DNA of 64,000 nt from Siphonodentalium dalli (Eukaryota; Mollusca; Scaphopoda; Gadilida; Siphonodentaliidae): the NCBI GenBank assembly GCA_032622095.1, contig CP136063.1, forward strand, positions 275,895,426-275,959,425. Reading direction: 5' to 3'. This document shows, in pieces, positions 34,636-46,315 of the stretch (position 1 is the stretch's first letter; each line of letters opens with the position of its first letter). The notes under the pieces were generated by a model, which was not told the DNA's origin, made no database searches, and saw only the letters and a list, made by a program, of their open reading frames with translations. A program made the position numbers and the translations under genes.

Positions 34636-35720
34636 TTTTAGCTCAACTTTACTTTCTAAAGTTTGAGCTATTGCCATGGCTTGGTATCCATCATCGTGTA
34701 TATTTGTGTGCATCTGTCAATTTCCTTTAGCACAGGCTACAGGTAGTACTTTCGGTCAGATCATAATGAGATTTGTCATAGCTGTTGACATGTAGATGGG
34801 AACAAGTCATTTTGGGGGTCATTCAGCAAAAAAACATTGCCACCAGCGGCCATCTTGGATTTAAAAATTCAATCCATTAGCATGGGCTACAGGTAGTACA
34901 TAAAACATGGCTGCTGGCATCCATCTCGGATTTTACTGTTTGCATGACTAAATCCTTTGGCATGGGCTGCAGGTCGTACCTTTGGTCGGTTCATCATGAA
35001 TTTGTCATGGATGTTAACTTTGAAATCTAGATGGGAACGAATCATTTTGGGGTCATTCGGCAAAAAATTCAATCCATTAGCGTCTGATCATCATGAAATT
35101 TGTTGTGGATGTTAATATTGATATGAAGACGGGAACGAGTCACTTTGGGGTCATTTGGCCATAAAACATGGCTGCTGGCAGTCATCTTGGATTTTACTCT
35201 TTGCATGACTAAATCCTTTGGCACATGCAAAAGGTCGTATCTTTGGTCTGATCATTATAAAATTTGTCATAGCTGATGACATTGACATGTAGATGGGTAC
35301 GAGTCATTCAGCAAAAAAACATGCCCGACCGTGGCTATCTTCGATTTCAAAATTCAATCCATTAGCATGGGCTACAGGTCATACTGTTCGTCGGATCATC
35401 ATGAAATTTGTCATGGATGTTAATATTGACATGTAGATGGGAACGAGTCACTTTGGGGTCATTCGGCCATAAAACATGGCCGCTGGCAGCCATCTTGGAT
35501 TTTACTCTTTGCTTGAATAAATCCTGTGGCACAGGCAAAAGGTCGTACCTTTGGTCTGATCATTATAAAATTTGTCATAGCTGATGACATTGACATGTAG
35601 ATGGGAACGAGTCATTCAGCAAAAAAACATGCCCGGCAGTGACCATCTTGGATTTCAAAATTTAATCCATTAGCACGGGCCACAGGTCGTGCCTTTCGTC
35701 TGATCATGAAATTTGGTATA
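34636..35720. repeat. Second, diverged copy of the ~160-bp unit array
   Basis: It opens with the same leader as the 27030 array (TTAGCTCAACTTTACTTTCT, then GTTTGAGCTATTGCCATGG) and holds about seven diverged, partly deleted units with AACATGGC, ATCTTGGATTTTACTCTTTG and TAGATGGGAACGAGTCA. The sharper unit identity of the 27030 array is missing, so this copy has not been homogenised recently. Confidence 0.85.
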
Positions 35721-36758
35721 TTCTTGTATTGGGGAAACTTTCATAATTTGGTAATTGTTATTTCTAAATTATAATCTATAACAAAGGCCATCCGTTTCTT
35801 TAAATGAAATTTAAAGTTGGAACGCCCCCTCTAGTCACATCCCTGCTGGTGTGGTGTACTAATAGTCCATACTCAGTAGTTTAACTAATCATAAACCTCA
35901 TGACCAATAGGGCCAGTCTATAAATAATTGGCCTTCTGGTCAAGTTCTACTATCTGAATCTGATAAAAATGGGGGGGGGGGGGATTGAATGTATGTCTGT
36001 CCAGGCATATATCTCAGCCAGGGTTATCAGATCTGAAGTAAATTTTGTATGGAGTTTTTGATATTATGACTGCTTTCAAAGGAGGGGCAAATGACATTGT
36101 GTGTTTTATATTCTAGTGTTATCCTCCTTTATCTTGAAATCTTGGTTTTTTTGTCAGTTCATGCAGGTATCTAAGCCATGGGTTATCTTATGTGAAGGAA
36201 AATTTGGAGGTTCCAGAATTATCCTTCTTTGTTTATTATAAATTTTAACCAGAATTATCCTTCTTTGTTTATTATAAATTTTAACCAAACATGGAATTTA
36301 TCAGTACATGTATTTTGTACTTCATTTGGGGGCAAGGGGGCATCTGGCTGAGATCTGTCCATCCGCCATAAAAAGATGTTCAGTTATATCATGTGCAACA
36401 TTTATGTAATTTAATCTCACTTGGTACAGCTTGGTACAGAAAAATCTCACTGGGTATAAAATTATAGCTCTGACCACATGTAATATTTTGAAAGTGCCTC
36501 AACACATTGCCTTTTGTGTAAACAGTATTTCAGAGGTCACATATAGCAGAGCAGTTCAGGTTTCAAGAATAATATTTGAACAGCTATAAAGCACCCATGT
36601 TAACTTTATAGACATTCATTGTTTGACATAAGTGTTACAGCAAGATCATGTAAGTTATTTGTTATTATCTCAAACATTATGGACATATTGTCTGCATCTC
36701 TCTGGTTTTAGAAAGACATCAATGGTTCCACTCGATCCTGCTGGCTCATATCTGCCTA
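35721..36758. other. Intergenic sequence with minor repeats
   Basis: A 37-bp direct tandem duplication lies at about 36213-36286 (CCAGAATTATCCTTCTTTG twice). A G run occurs near 35971. No exon seen. Confidence 0.5.
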
Positions 36759-36895
36759 CAGTAATGCCCTAAATAATCGACTCCTTAACCACAGAAAAAT
36801 TATGGGTAATATTTCAGGATTTAGTCGGACTAAATCCTGAAAGAGTACCCACAATTCTGCTGTGGTTAAGGAGTCGATTATTTAGGTCATTACTG
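36759..36895. mobile_element. P foldback MITE, shortened
   Basis: CAGTAATGCCCTAAATAATC and its complement at the other end are flanked by TA. The central GGCTTGTTGCC part is deleted, leaving arms that meet at AGTCGGACTAAATC. Confidence 0.88.
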
Positions 36896-36982
36896 TACAT
36901 AGGATCAGGGTTAACTATGTAGCTATGACCCAAGTGAAATGTCTCTTCACTTATCAATGTCAAATTTTTGGGGGGGATTTAA

Positions 36983-37216
36983 CCCTTTACCCAACAGAAC
37001 GGCCCTGTGCCAATGCATTCTCTTATATATGCGATGCGACCTATGGTCGACTCGCATATATAAGAGAATGCATTGGCACAGGGCATAACTGTAACTATCA
37101 CAATGTGGTCAAGGAGCCGGTTCCAATGATATCCATATTTGTATGGTTTTATTGAGACAGACCGAAGATATTTTAGGCTGTTGAAGCTTTATTTGGCTGG
37201 TTTGTTGGGTAAAGGG
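36983..37216. mobile_element. F4 MITE, one-hairpin form
   Basis: TTAA (36979-36982), CCCTTTACCCAACAGAACGG, one 67-bp palindrome (about 37011-37077), the conserved tail, TTGTTGGGTAAAGGG and TTAA (37217-37220). It lies about 390 bp upstream of the first visible sulfotransferase exon. Confidence 0.9.
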
Positions 37217-37602
37217 TTAAACTCATTGCCCACGTTCAATAACTTCGAAAGATACAACAAATCGGGCAGCAGACCCCTTTGTGCAGGGGTCACAGCCACT
37301 ACTCCACTAAAGGGGCCATATGTTCCTTTTTGCAGGGGCTGCTACGCTACTGAATGAAGGTTCCCAAAGGGTGCCTGATTCATCTAGGGATAGAGGGAGG
37401 GTCCATCTATTTTTGCTGTCTGTCATCCACATCATAGATTGGTCAATTTTCAACATGCACATTCAAGTTTTTATCTTGAATTTTCTACTTTTTATCTCGA
37501 ATATTTAATTTTTATCTTGAATATTCAATTTTGTACAGACAGACCAGACATATCCTACTCATATATAGATTTTGCGCTTGATATGGTATTTTTACTTTAC
37601 AG

Positions 37603-37691
37603 GAAAATAAGGATTTATCAGTGCAAAGTGAATATGCGCATTGTGTGGATAGCAGCTTTTGCTTGTGTGATTTGGATTACTATAATGTTGG
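37603..37691 (+). CDS. Carbohydrate sulfotransferase, exon with start codon (coding 37634-37691)
   Basis: A splice acceptor (TTTTTACTTTACAG) before 37603 suggests a non-coding upstream exon. The ATG at 37634 opens 19 codons and one base before the donor GTGAGC (phase 1). The peptide, starting MRIVWIAAFACVIWITIML, is a short cytoplasmic start plus a hydrophobic signal anchor, as expected for a type II Golgi enzyme. Joined to the exons at 42430 and 46316 it gives a continuous 385-residue frame. There is almost no cytoplasmic tail (about two residues). Confidence 0.85.
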
Positions 37692-37725
37692 GTGAGCTTT
37701 AAAATTTTTTATACATACATGTATA

Positions 37726-37845
37726 TCTGATAACTCTTGAGCTTTGATGGGTGGATTCCAATCTACTTGAATCGAATATTTATTACCCCTGAAGCCAAAT
37801 AAATAGCATAATTCAGGAGCATTAATTTGGATTATGTATCTTTAA
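37726..37845. mobile_element. J-family fragment in intron 1
   Basis: GAGCTTTGATGGGTGGATTC, TTGAATCGAATATTTATTAC and CCTGAAGCCAAATAAATAG are the right arm of a J element. The terminus is reduced to GTATCTTTAAA. Confidence 0.65.
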
Positions 37846-37981
37846 AATGATAGATATGTTCCCAACTGGGATATGTATCTGTAATTATGACTTTTATGTG
37901 CTACATGTACATATCAAACAAATAAAAAGACTTCCATAATCAGGACTGGAAACTGTAGATTTGTCTATATAAATAGTTTAA

Positions 37982-38570
37982 CCCTTTCTTTACTAAATTC
38001 TCCCATCAGTTATTAAAGTGATGTGAAACACTCCAATAGGGTGATCAAAGAGAAATTGAGAATAATCTTGCTCAAAGTAGTTACATGTACTTGTTATGAA
38101 TATTAATCCATATCATCATTCTTATATATTAATTAAATTCAATGACTCGCGATGGTGAAATCATGTGTTAGATTATCGCCGATAGTTGCGTCCCGAATCG
38201 AGATGTAAATATTTACAATTGGGTGTAGTTCTGACAATGTTTTCTATGGAGTGATGTGGTCTATTTCTTTGAAATTTTCGGGAAGTTTAGTAGAATGCTA
38301 CATTTTCCAGGTGGGCATAGCGCTCGAGTACTAACTTACCAATTTAACGCACCGAACAAGTCCATAATATGTCTTTAAAGTATATATTGGAATGGCCTAT
38401 TATTCATCTGGTGGGATGTTTAGGAAACATAAGCAGACGACAGTTAATAGAAAGTGCAGAAGAAGTCATATTTATTATTGGGAAATGATCAGATAATAAG
38501 TTCAACCAAATGAATGTCTGAATATTTCCTAAGGGAACTACTCGTCAATGAGTATTTAGTATAGAAAGGG
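37982..38570. mobile_element. F1 MITE carrying a nested K element
   Basis: TTAA (37978-37981) precedes CCCTTTCTTTACTAAATTCT, and the right end AGTATTTAGTATAGAAAGGG is followed by TTAA (38571-38574). A K element sits inside at TTAA. The right ~45 bp of this F1 copy is the first unit of the large satellite that follows. Confidence 0.85.
38017..38374. mobile_element. K element, reverse orientation, inside F1
   Basis: It is flanked by TTAA at 38013-38016 and 38375-38378, with ends AGTGATGTGAAACAC and AATATGTCT. Other F1 copies (16437, 55326) read through this point without the insert, which supports insertion at a TTAA. Confidence 0.85.
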
Positions 38571-41500
38571 TTAATAAGGGAACTACTCGTCAATGGAAAT
38601 ACTCGTCAATGGAACTACTCGTCAATGAGTATTTAGTATAGAAAGGGTTAATAAGGGAACTACTCGTCAATGGAACTACTCGTCAATGAGTATTTAGTAT
38701 AGAAAGGGTTAATAAGGGAACTACTCGTCAATCAGTATTTAGTATTGAAAGGGTTAATAAGGGAACTACTCGTCAATGGAACTACTCGTCAATGAGTATT
38801 TAGTATAGGGAACTACTCGTCAATGAGTATTTAGTATAGAAAGGGTTAATAAGGGAACTACTCGTCAATGAGTATTTAGTATAGAAAGGGTTAATAAGGG
38901 AACTACTCGTCAATGAGTATTTAGTATAGAAAGGGTTAATAAGGGAACTACTCGTCAATGGAACTACTCGTCAATGAGTATTTACTATAAAAAAGGTTAA
39001 TAAGGGAACTACTCGTCAATGAGTATTAGTATAGGGAACTACTCGTCAATGAGTATTTAGTATAGAAAGGGTTAATAAGGTAACTACTCGTCAATGAGTA
39101 TTTAGAATAGAAAGGGTTAATAAGGTAACAACTCGTCAATGAGTATTTAGTATAGGGAACTACTCGTCAATGAGTATTTAGTATAGAAAGGGTTAATAAG
39201 GTAACTACTCGTCAATGAGTATTTAGTATAGAAAGGGTTAATAAGGGAACTACTCGTCAATGAGTATTTAGTATAGTGAACTACTTGGCAATGAGTATTT
39301 AGTATAGAAAGGGTTAATAAGGGAACTACTCGTCAATGAGCATTTAGTATAGAAAGGGTTAATAAGGTAACTACTCGTCAATGAGTATTTAGTATAGGGA
39401 ACTTCTCGTCAATGAGTATTTAGTATAGAAAGGGTTAATAAGGGAACTACTCGTCAATGAGTATTTAGTATAGAAAGGGTTAATAAGGGAACTACTCGTC
39501 AATGAGTAGTATAGAAATAGTTAATAAGGGAACTACTCGTCAATGAGTATTTACTATAGGGAACTACTCGTCAATGAGTATTTAGTATAGAAAGGGTTAA
39601 TAAGGGAACTTCTCGTCAATGAGTATTTAGTATAGAAAGGGTTAATAAGGGAACTACTGATCAATGAGTATTTAGTATAGAAATGATTAACAAGGGAACT
39701 ACTCGTCAATGGTACTACTCATCAATGGAACTACTCGTCAATGAGTATTTAGTATAGGGAACTACTCGTCAATGAGTATTTACTATAAAAAGGGTTAATA
39801 AGGGAACTACTCGTCAATGAGTATTTACTATAAAAAGGTTTAATACGGGAACTACTCGTCAATGAGTATTTACTATAAAAAGGGTTAATAAGGGAACTAT
39901 GAGTATTTATTATAGGGAACTACTCACCAATGAGTATTTAGTATAGGGAACTACTCGTCAATGAGTATTTAGTATAGAAAGGGTTAATAAGGGAACTACT
40001 CGTCAATGAGTATTTAGTATATAAAGGGTTAATAAGGGAACTACTCGTCAATGAGTATTTAGTATAGAAAGGGTTAATAAGGGAACTACTCGTCAATGAA
40101 TATTTAGTATAGAAAGGGTTAACAAGGGAACTACTCATCAATGGAACTACTCGTCAATGAGTATTTACTATAAAAAGGGTTAATAAGGGAACTACTCGTC
40201 AATGAGTATTTAGTTTAGGGAACTACTCGTCAATGAGTATTTAGTATAGGGAACTACTCGTCAATGAGTATTTAGTTTAGGGATCTACTCGTCAATGAGT
40301 ATTTAGTATAGGGAACTACTCGTCAATGAGTATTTAGTATAGAAAGGGTTAATAGGTAACTATGAGTATTTAGTATAGAAAGGGTTAATAAGGGAACTAC
40401 TCGTCAATGAGTATTTAGTATAGAAAGGGTTAATAAGGGAACTACTCGTCAATGAGTAGTATAGAAATAGTTAATAAGGGAACTACTCGTCAATGAGTAT
40501 TTACTATAGGGAACTACTCGTCAATGAGTATTTAGTATAGAAAGGGTTAATAAGGTAACTACTCATCAATGAGTATTTAGTATAGAAAGGGTTAATAAGG
40601 TAACTACTCGTCAATGAGTATTTAGTATAGGGAACTACTCGTCAATGAGTATTTACTATAAAAAGGGTTAATAAGGGAACTACTCGTCAATGAGTATTTA
40701 GTTTAGGGAACTACTCGTCAATGAGTATTTAGTATAGGGAACTACTCGTCAATGAGTATTTAGTATAGAAAGGGTTAATAAGGTAACTATGAGTATTTAG
40801 TATAGAAAGGGTTAATAAGGGAACTACTCGTCAATGAGTATTTAGTATAGAAAGGGTTAATAAGGTAACTACTCATCAATGAGTATTTAGTATAGAAAGG
40901 GTTAATAAGGTAACTACTCGTCAATGAGTATTTAGTATAGGGAACTACTCGTCAATGAGTATTTAGTATAGAAAGGGTTAATAAGGGAACTACTCGTCAA
41001 TGAGTATTTAGTATAGAAAGGGTTAATAAGGGAACTACTCGTCAATGGAACTACTCGTCAATGAGTATTTACTATAAAAAGGGTTAATAAGGGAACTACT
41101 CGTCAATGAGTATTTAGTTTAGGGAACTACTCGTCAATGAGTATTTAGTATAGGGAACTACTCGTCAATGAGTATTTAGTATAGAAAGGGTTAATAAGGT
41201 AACTACTCGTCAATGAGTATTTAGTATAGAAAGGGTTAATTAGGGAACTACTCGTCAATGAGTATTTAGTATAGAAAGGGTTAATAAGGTAACTACTCGT
41301 CAATGAGTATTTAGTATAGAAAGGGTTAATAAGGGAACTACTCGTCAATGAGTATTTAGTATAGGGAACTACTCGTCAATGAGTATTTAGTATAGAAAGG
41401 GTTAATAAGGTAACTACTCGTCAATGAGTATTTAGTATAGAAAGGGTTAATAAGGGAACTACTCGTCAATGAGTATTTAGTATAGAAAGGGTTAATAAGG

Positions 41501-42236
41501 TAACTACTCATCAATGAGTATTTAGTATAGAAAGGGTTAATAAGGTAACTACTCGTCAATGAGTATTTAGTATAGGGAACTACTCGTCAATGAGTATTTA
41601 GTATAGAAAGGGTTAATAAGGGAACTACTCGTCAATGAGTATTTAGTATAGAAAGGGTTAATAAGGGAACTACTCGTCAATGAGTATTTAGTATAGGGAA
41701 CTACTCGTCAATGAGTATTTAGTATAGAAAGGGTTAATAAGGGAACTACTCGTCAATGAGTATTTAGTATAGAAAGGGTTAATAAGGGAACTACTCGTCA
41801 ATGAGTATTTAGTATAGGGAACTACTCGTCAATGAGTATTTAGTATAGAAAGGGTTAATAAGGGAACTACTCGTCAATGAGTATTTAGTATAGAAAGGGT
41901 TAATAAGGGAACTACTCGTCAATGAGTATTTACTATAAAAAGGGTTAATAAGGGAACTACTTGTCAATGATTATTTAGTATAGGGAACTACTCGTCAATG
42001 AGTAATTAGTATTGGGAACTACTGGTCAATGTGTATTTAGTATAGAAAAGGTTAATAAGGGAACTACTTGTCAATGAGTATTTAGTATAGAAAGGGTTAA
42101 TAAGGGAACTACTCGTCAATGAGCATTTAGTATAGAAAGGGTTAATAAGGGAACTACTCGTCAATGAATATTTAGTATAGAAATGGTTAATAAGGGAACT
42201 ACTCGTCAATGAGTATTTAGTATAAAAAAGTGTTAA
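38530..42236. repeat. ~3.7-kb satellite derived from the F1 end
   Basis: Some 80-100 tandem copies of CGTCAATGAGTATTTAGTAT with flanks. The full unit is 45 bp, from TAAGGGAACTACTCGTC to GAAAGGGTTAA. Shorter ~31-bp units lacking GAAAGGGTTAATAA and ~16-bp units (GGAACTACTCGTCAAT) are interspersed. The sequence equals the right terminal region of the adjoining F1 element, including the TTAA. The array fills most of sulfotransferase intron 1. Minus-strand frames (SLINPFYTKYSLTS type) are periodic artefacts. Confidence 0.95.
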
Positions 42237-42429
42237 TTTATCTACAATGGACACATTTTGTGTCGATTATCCCAGTACTTTAATCAGAAAAATTCACTTA
42301 TGAAATTAGATACCATGAATGAATATGACTATATGGTGTATATATGAATTAATTGATTATAGACAAACTTGCTGTTTTGCCTGACTGGATAAAATATGCT
42401 CTCTCTGCTTCTTTCTCTATAATTTCAAG

Positions 42430-42703
42430 ATACCATCCCATGCCCAGAGATTCAAGTCGATGTCAATGAAGAACATGGCTCTATGAAAGATGAGATTCGC
42501 CAAAGTTTAAAAACATTCTCTAGGATAGAGGGCAGGAGTAAGAACATCCTGATTGTTTCGTATATGAGAAGTGGATCTTCATTATTAGGAGACATATTAC
42601 AGCAATACGACGGTGTATTCTATGTGTACGAACCACTGAGAAGACTGGATATATCTGCCATGGAATATGATTCTAAGCTCACATTGCTAAATGGATCCAG
42701 AAG
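42430..42703 (+). CDS. Carbohydrate sulfotransferase, second coding exon (5'-PSB motif)
   Basis: The acceptor CTATAATTTCAAG precedes 42430; the donor is AAG before GTACCT (exon phase 1 in, phase 2 out). The exon encodes residues 20-111. After a short stem, residues 57-70 (KNILIVSYMRSGSS) are the 5'-phosphosulfate-binding loop that holds PAPS, as in the Gal/GlcNAc/GalNAc 6-O-sulfotransferase family (CHST1-CHST7). FYVYEPL follows at residues 83-89, a typical conserved continuation. The stem is very short compared with vertebrate members. A P-family MITE begins 7 bp into the following intron. Confidence 0.9.
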
Positions 42704-42710
42704 GTACCTA

Positions 42711-42880
42711 CAGTAATGCCCTAAATAATCGACTTCTTAACCACAGCAGAATTATGGGTAATTTTTCAGGATTTAGTCAGAAATATGGCTTGTTGTCACA
42801 AGCCATATTTCCAACTAAATCCTGAAAAATAACCCATAATTCTGCTGTGGTTAAGGTGTCGATTATTTAGGGCATTACTG
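42711..42880. mobile_element. P foldback MITE immediately after a splice donor
   Basis: CAGTAATGCCCTAAATAATC to GATTATTTAGGGCATTACTG, flanked by TA on both sides (42709-42710 and 42881-42882). The arms are about 75 bp with the centre shortened to GGCTTGTTGTCACAAGCC. It starts 7 bp after the exon boundary at 42703/42704, so only GTACCTA of the original donor context remains. Confidence 0.9.
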
Positions 42881-42957
42881 TATAGAAATTTAAGTTATTT
42901 TGACTGGCTCCTTCCGCTGGTTGTTTGATATCAAGTTAATGATATGACTTATTGATG

Positions 42958-43227
42958 CACTTGTAAGTTGTACACGCTCTGCTGCCCCGACCCGCACTGC
43001 CCTTGTGTGCCATCCCTATAAACATGCCTGTGATATGTCAGAATAGTATACAAAAGACAAGGGGATCGAACTATAGAAATTCCCCCAATTTACTATCATG
43101 CAGAAAACTCCTGAGCAATGTTATCTCTTGTATACTACCATGATGTGTAGCAGGCGAGTATAAGATGGCGCATAGCCGCCATAAGGGCAGTGTGGATGAG
43201 GGGGCAACTGAGCGTGTTACAAGCCCC
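42958..43227. repeat. Imperfect inverted repeat with CACTTGTAAG/CTTGTAAC arms
   Basis: The left arm (CACGCTCTGCTGCCCCG, CACTGCCCTTGTG) and right arm (AAGGGCAGTGTGG, GGGGGCAACTGAGCGTG, TTACAAG) are inverted, diverged copies separated by about 100 bp. Probably an old foldback element. Confidence 0.6.
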
Positions 43228-43449
43228 CCTTGGGCAACATTAATGAAGTCCTAACAGAGAGGTTCCACTTGTATCTTGTAATGTGTACGTTATATGACAA
43301 CATATCATAGCGACAATAACATATGAGAGAACGCAAACATAACTTTGAAAGTAGGGAACAACTCGTCAAATCAAACACATTCACTGTTCATAATGAGAGT
43401 GGTAGCCAAAGGGATATAACTCTGTAGAAGTTGCAGTTTGAACACTTAA

Positions 43450-43640
43450 CCCTTTCAGTGCCAAGTCCGATTTTTGTATCAATCCATATTTTCTTGATCA
43501 TTTTTCAAATTTATTGATTATAATAATGTGACACATTAGAGCTCTTTCCATCAATGTATCACATTACTATAATCAATAAATTTGAAAAATGATCAAGGAA
43601 ATATGGGTTGATACAAAAATTGGACTAGGCACTGAAAGGG
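43450..43640. mobile_element. F6 MITE, hairpin form without the shared palindrome
   Basis: TTAA flanks (43446-43449, 43641-43644) enclose CCCTTTCAGTGCCAAGTCCG and its inverted counterpart. The arms extend through GTATCAATCCATATTT and TTTATTGATTATAATAATGT, making one long stem of about 90 bp. This copy lacks the CCAATGCATTCTC palindrome found in the two other F6 copies. Confidence 0.88.
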
Positions 43641-44001
43641 TTAATACCTAATGTCGCCAAAAACCCGCTGACGTGATTTGATGTTGTCACTCTACTATCT
43701 GGTAACATGTTTTGACATATAAATTAAATTTCCAAATGTTTTTAATTAAAAACATCATGCCAAAATATTTAAATTGGTCACATGCAACCACATTCATTTT
43801 ATCAAAAATGGTAGTGGAATCCCTAAAACCTACAAATCACAAGCTAGAAGTAGAAGCTCTCTTATAATTCAATAACTTATCACTGAATTGAAGAATCACA
43901 CAAGATGTCTAAGCTCATTGGACACTACTAACATTGCTGGTTATCTGTTGATATTCACTCAAAAATGACTTAAAATCTGAAGAATAAATTTCAGGAATAC
44001 A

Positions 44002-44073
44002 CAGTAATGCCCTATACTCCTTAACCACAGCAGAATTATGGGTAATTTTTCAGGATTTAGTCGGAAAGCTCTC
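44002..44073. mobile_element. P MITE, single-arm fragment
   Basis: One arm, CAGTAATGCCCTATACTCC to TTAGTCGGAAAGCTCTC, with no return arm. Confidence 0.75.
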
Positions 44074-44214
44074 AAAGGCTATCAAATTGGGTCTCTCTCC
44101 ATTTGGTTTATGGATAAGGGGAATTGACCTGCTAGTACATGTATGGCAATCCTGATGCTATCGTCAGATGGAAGACTGGTTATGACTTAATAATTGTATA
44201 CCCACCCACAGATA

Positions 44215-44433
44215 CAGTAATGCCCTAAGTAATCGACTCTTTAACCACAGCAGAATTATGGGTAACATTTCAGGATTTAGTCGGAAATATGGCTTGTTGC
44301 CATTCATCGGAAAGCTCTCTCTCTCGGGGAGAGCTTTCCGATGAATGGCAACAAGCCATATTTTCGACTAAATCCTGAAAAGTTACCCATAATTCTGCTG
44401 TGGTTAAAGAGTCGATTACTTAGGGCATTACTG
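44215..44433. mobile_element. P foldback MITE, full-length
   Basis: TA-flanked, 219 bp, an almost perfect palindrome with arms of about 105 bp meeting at CTCTCTCTCGGGGAGAG. It is the most complete copy in the window and the best consensus template. Confidence 0.92.
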
Positions 44434-44855
44434 TATGACGTCGTATATGACGTATTAAAAAAAAACACTGGAGAAACATCTGGGCTCAGTATTCACCAGA
44501 TTATTTATTCACGAGTTAATAAATAGTCCGGGTGGTTTATGCTGGGCGAGACTGACCACCTTTGGTATCTATGGTAGCTGCTTACATCAAGTGACTCGAT
44601 GATAAGCTTATCTGATATCACTATATCATGACCAGCGAGGACCACAGATACAGTGGCCATTATTTTTATACTGCTATTAAATAAACCACCTATAAAATAA
44701 ACCAAACTGGTGAATATGACCCCTGGTGTTACACCTATTTCACACAAAGGTGTAGATAATGTACAACATAAATAAAACATGTTGTAATGTTCTAAAAATA
44801 GCCACATTTTCTATCCTGCATCAAGGAGAACAAATCAGGAAAATCAAATTATTTC

Positions 44856-45261
44856 CAAGCCTGCAAATAGCGTGTCTGTCATTTGCAGAATGAGGTCCCC
44901 AGAGGGTGAATTTAGTGATGCTATCCCTCTGGAGACCTCACTCTATCTTCTGGGAAGTTTCTATAGTTTCAAATTAACACATTGTTTTTAGTTACATTTT
45001 CCCTTCTAGGAAGTTTCTATATCCCCTAATTTGCAGAACATAAAATGCATAATCGAGGTGCCCAATAGGTGAACATCACCAACTTCAACTGGGGAACTTC
45101 AATCTGATCCTAGGTCTCCCATAGCAGTTGAGGCCTAAGCAGAATGAGGTTCCCAGAGGGTGAATTTGGTGATGCTAGCCCGCTGTTCGGGATAGCGTCA
45201 CTAAAATCACCCTCTGGGGACCTCATTCTGCAGATGACAGACACATTATTTGCAGGCTTGA
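44856..45261. mobile_element. F3 hAT-type MITE, best-preserved ends
   Basis: The left end CAAGCCTGCAAATAGCGTGT and the right end ATTATTTGCAGGCTTG pair. The flanks ATTATTTC and AGTATTTC match at 7 of 8 positions. The interior has two foldback pairs of the GGTCCCCAGAGGGTGAATTT type and a middle containing CATAATCGAGGTGCCC. Confidence 0.85.
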
Positions 45262-45355
45262 GTATTTCCTTGTGACGGAAGCTCCTGTTGACTGGTCTCC
45301 GTGTTAGAATTATTTTATAACCCTGAGTCACCACAGAAAGTTCAACCAACTTTAA

Positions 45356-45605
45356 CCCTTTCTATTCTAAATGCTCATCGACAAGTAGTTATCCCTTAGA
45401 AAATGTTCAGATAACAAGTTCAACAAATAAGCATGTCATTTATTGAACTTATCTGAATGTGTCCCATCCATGAATAAGAATCCTTCTGCACTTGTATTAT
45501 ATTTTTGTTTGTCGTCTGCTCATTTTCCCTGAACACTCCTCCAAATGAATAATAGACCATTCAATTTATACTTTTATAACTGGGTGGGAGAGTTAATGAA
45601 GGGTC
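45356..45605. mobile_element. F1 MITE, right end decayed
   Basis: TTAA (45352-45355), CCCTTTCTATTCTAAATGC, then family body with AAAATGTTCAGATAACAAG, CAAATGAATAATAGACCATT and TATAACTGGGTGGGAGAG. The right terminus is replaced by GTTAATGAAGGGTCAAC. Confidence 0.75.
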
Positions 45606-46145
45606 AACAGGGAATTAGTACATGTATTTATCATATGTCTCAATCATTATTTACGTTGGAAACTATGTCATAAATCAATTTCATATCAATTACTAATTCA
45701 TATCACCTTCCGATAATTTGATTGGTTTATTGACAAAAAGTGTGTTCTGATTTGCTGAATGGCAGCCGGGGGCCGAGCCGCATCTCTGACTAAATGCAGG
45801 TCAAATTCGTGCGCGTCAATCAACGCGATGCCGAAATTCTAGCAATTATAATCTTGAAATATATAGTTTTGGACATTGTTATACGATAAATAGAATATGT
45901 AATTCGTATTTATCTAATAAACATATGATATAATGTCACAAACTGAGAACATAATAGCGCACTATATCTTCACGTGCATATTATTTCTTCTAGTTCACCA
46001 GGTGTAATTGGGCTTCTGGTGCAATGAAGTGACGTCACATTAACCTTTTGCTGCCGATGTCATATAGCTATTTAGTGATTTGTGTGCGTTTTGGACATCA
46101 TAATCAATTTATAGGTGTCATATGATAAATAGAATATGTAATTCG

Positions 46146-46262
46146 TGTTTCTCTCATGATATTTATGAAACTCGTCACGAATTTTTAGTTTTCTCTCACC
46201 GGAGGCTCGAGAAAACTGAAAATTCTTAGACTCGTTTCATAACTATCATATGAGAGAAACAC
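46146..46262. repeat. Inverted repeat just upstream of the exon 3 acceptor
   Basis: GTGTTTCTCTCATGATA and TATCATATGAGAGAAACAC, then ATGAAACTCGTC and GACTCGTTTCAT, then GAATTTTTAGTTTTCTC and GAGAAAACTGAAAATTC, pair in nested order around CACCGGAGGCTC. The ~117-bp structure ends about 54 bp before exon 3. Confidence 0.8.
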
Positions 46263-46315
46263 TCATTTCATATCCTCTATACATGTATGTGTATAACATT
46301 CATTTTATTTTTCAG

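Noticed and set aside
39938-42254. Minus-strand frames of the SLINPFYTKYSLTS type
   Set aside because: Periodic read-through of the F1-derived satellite inside a sulfotransferase intron.
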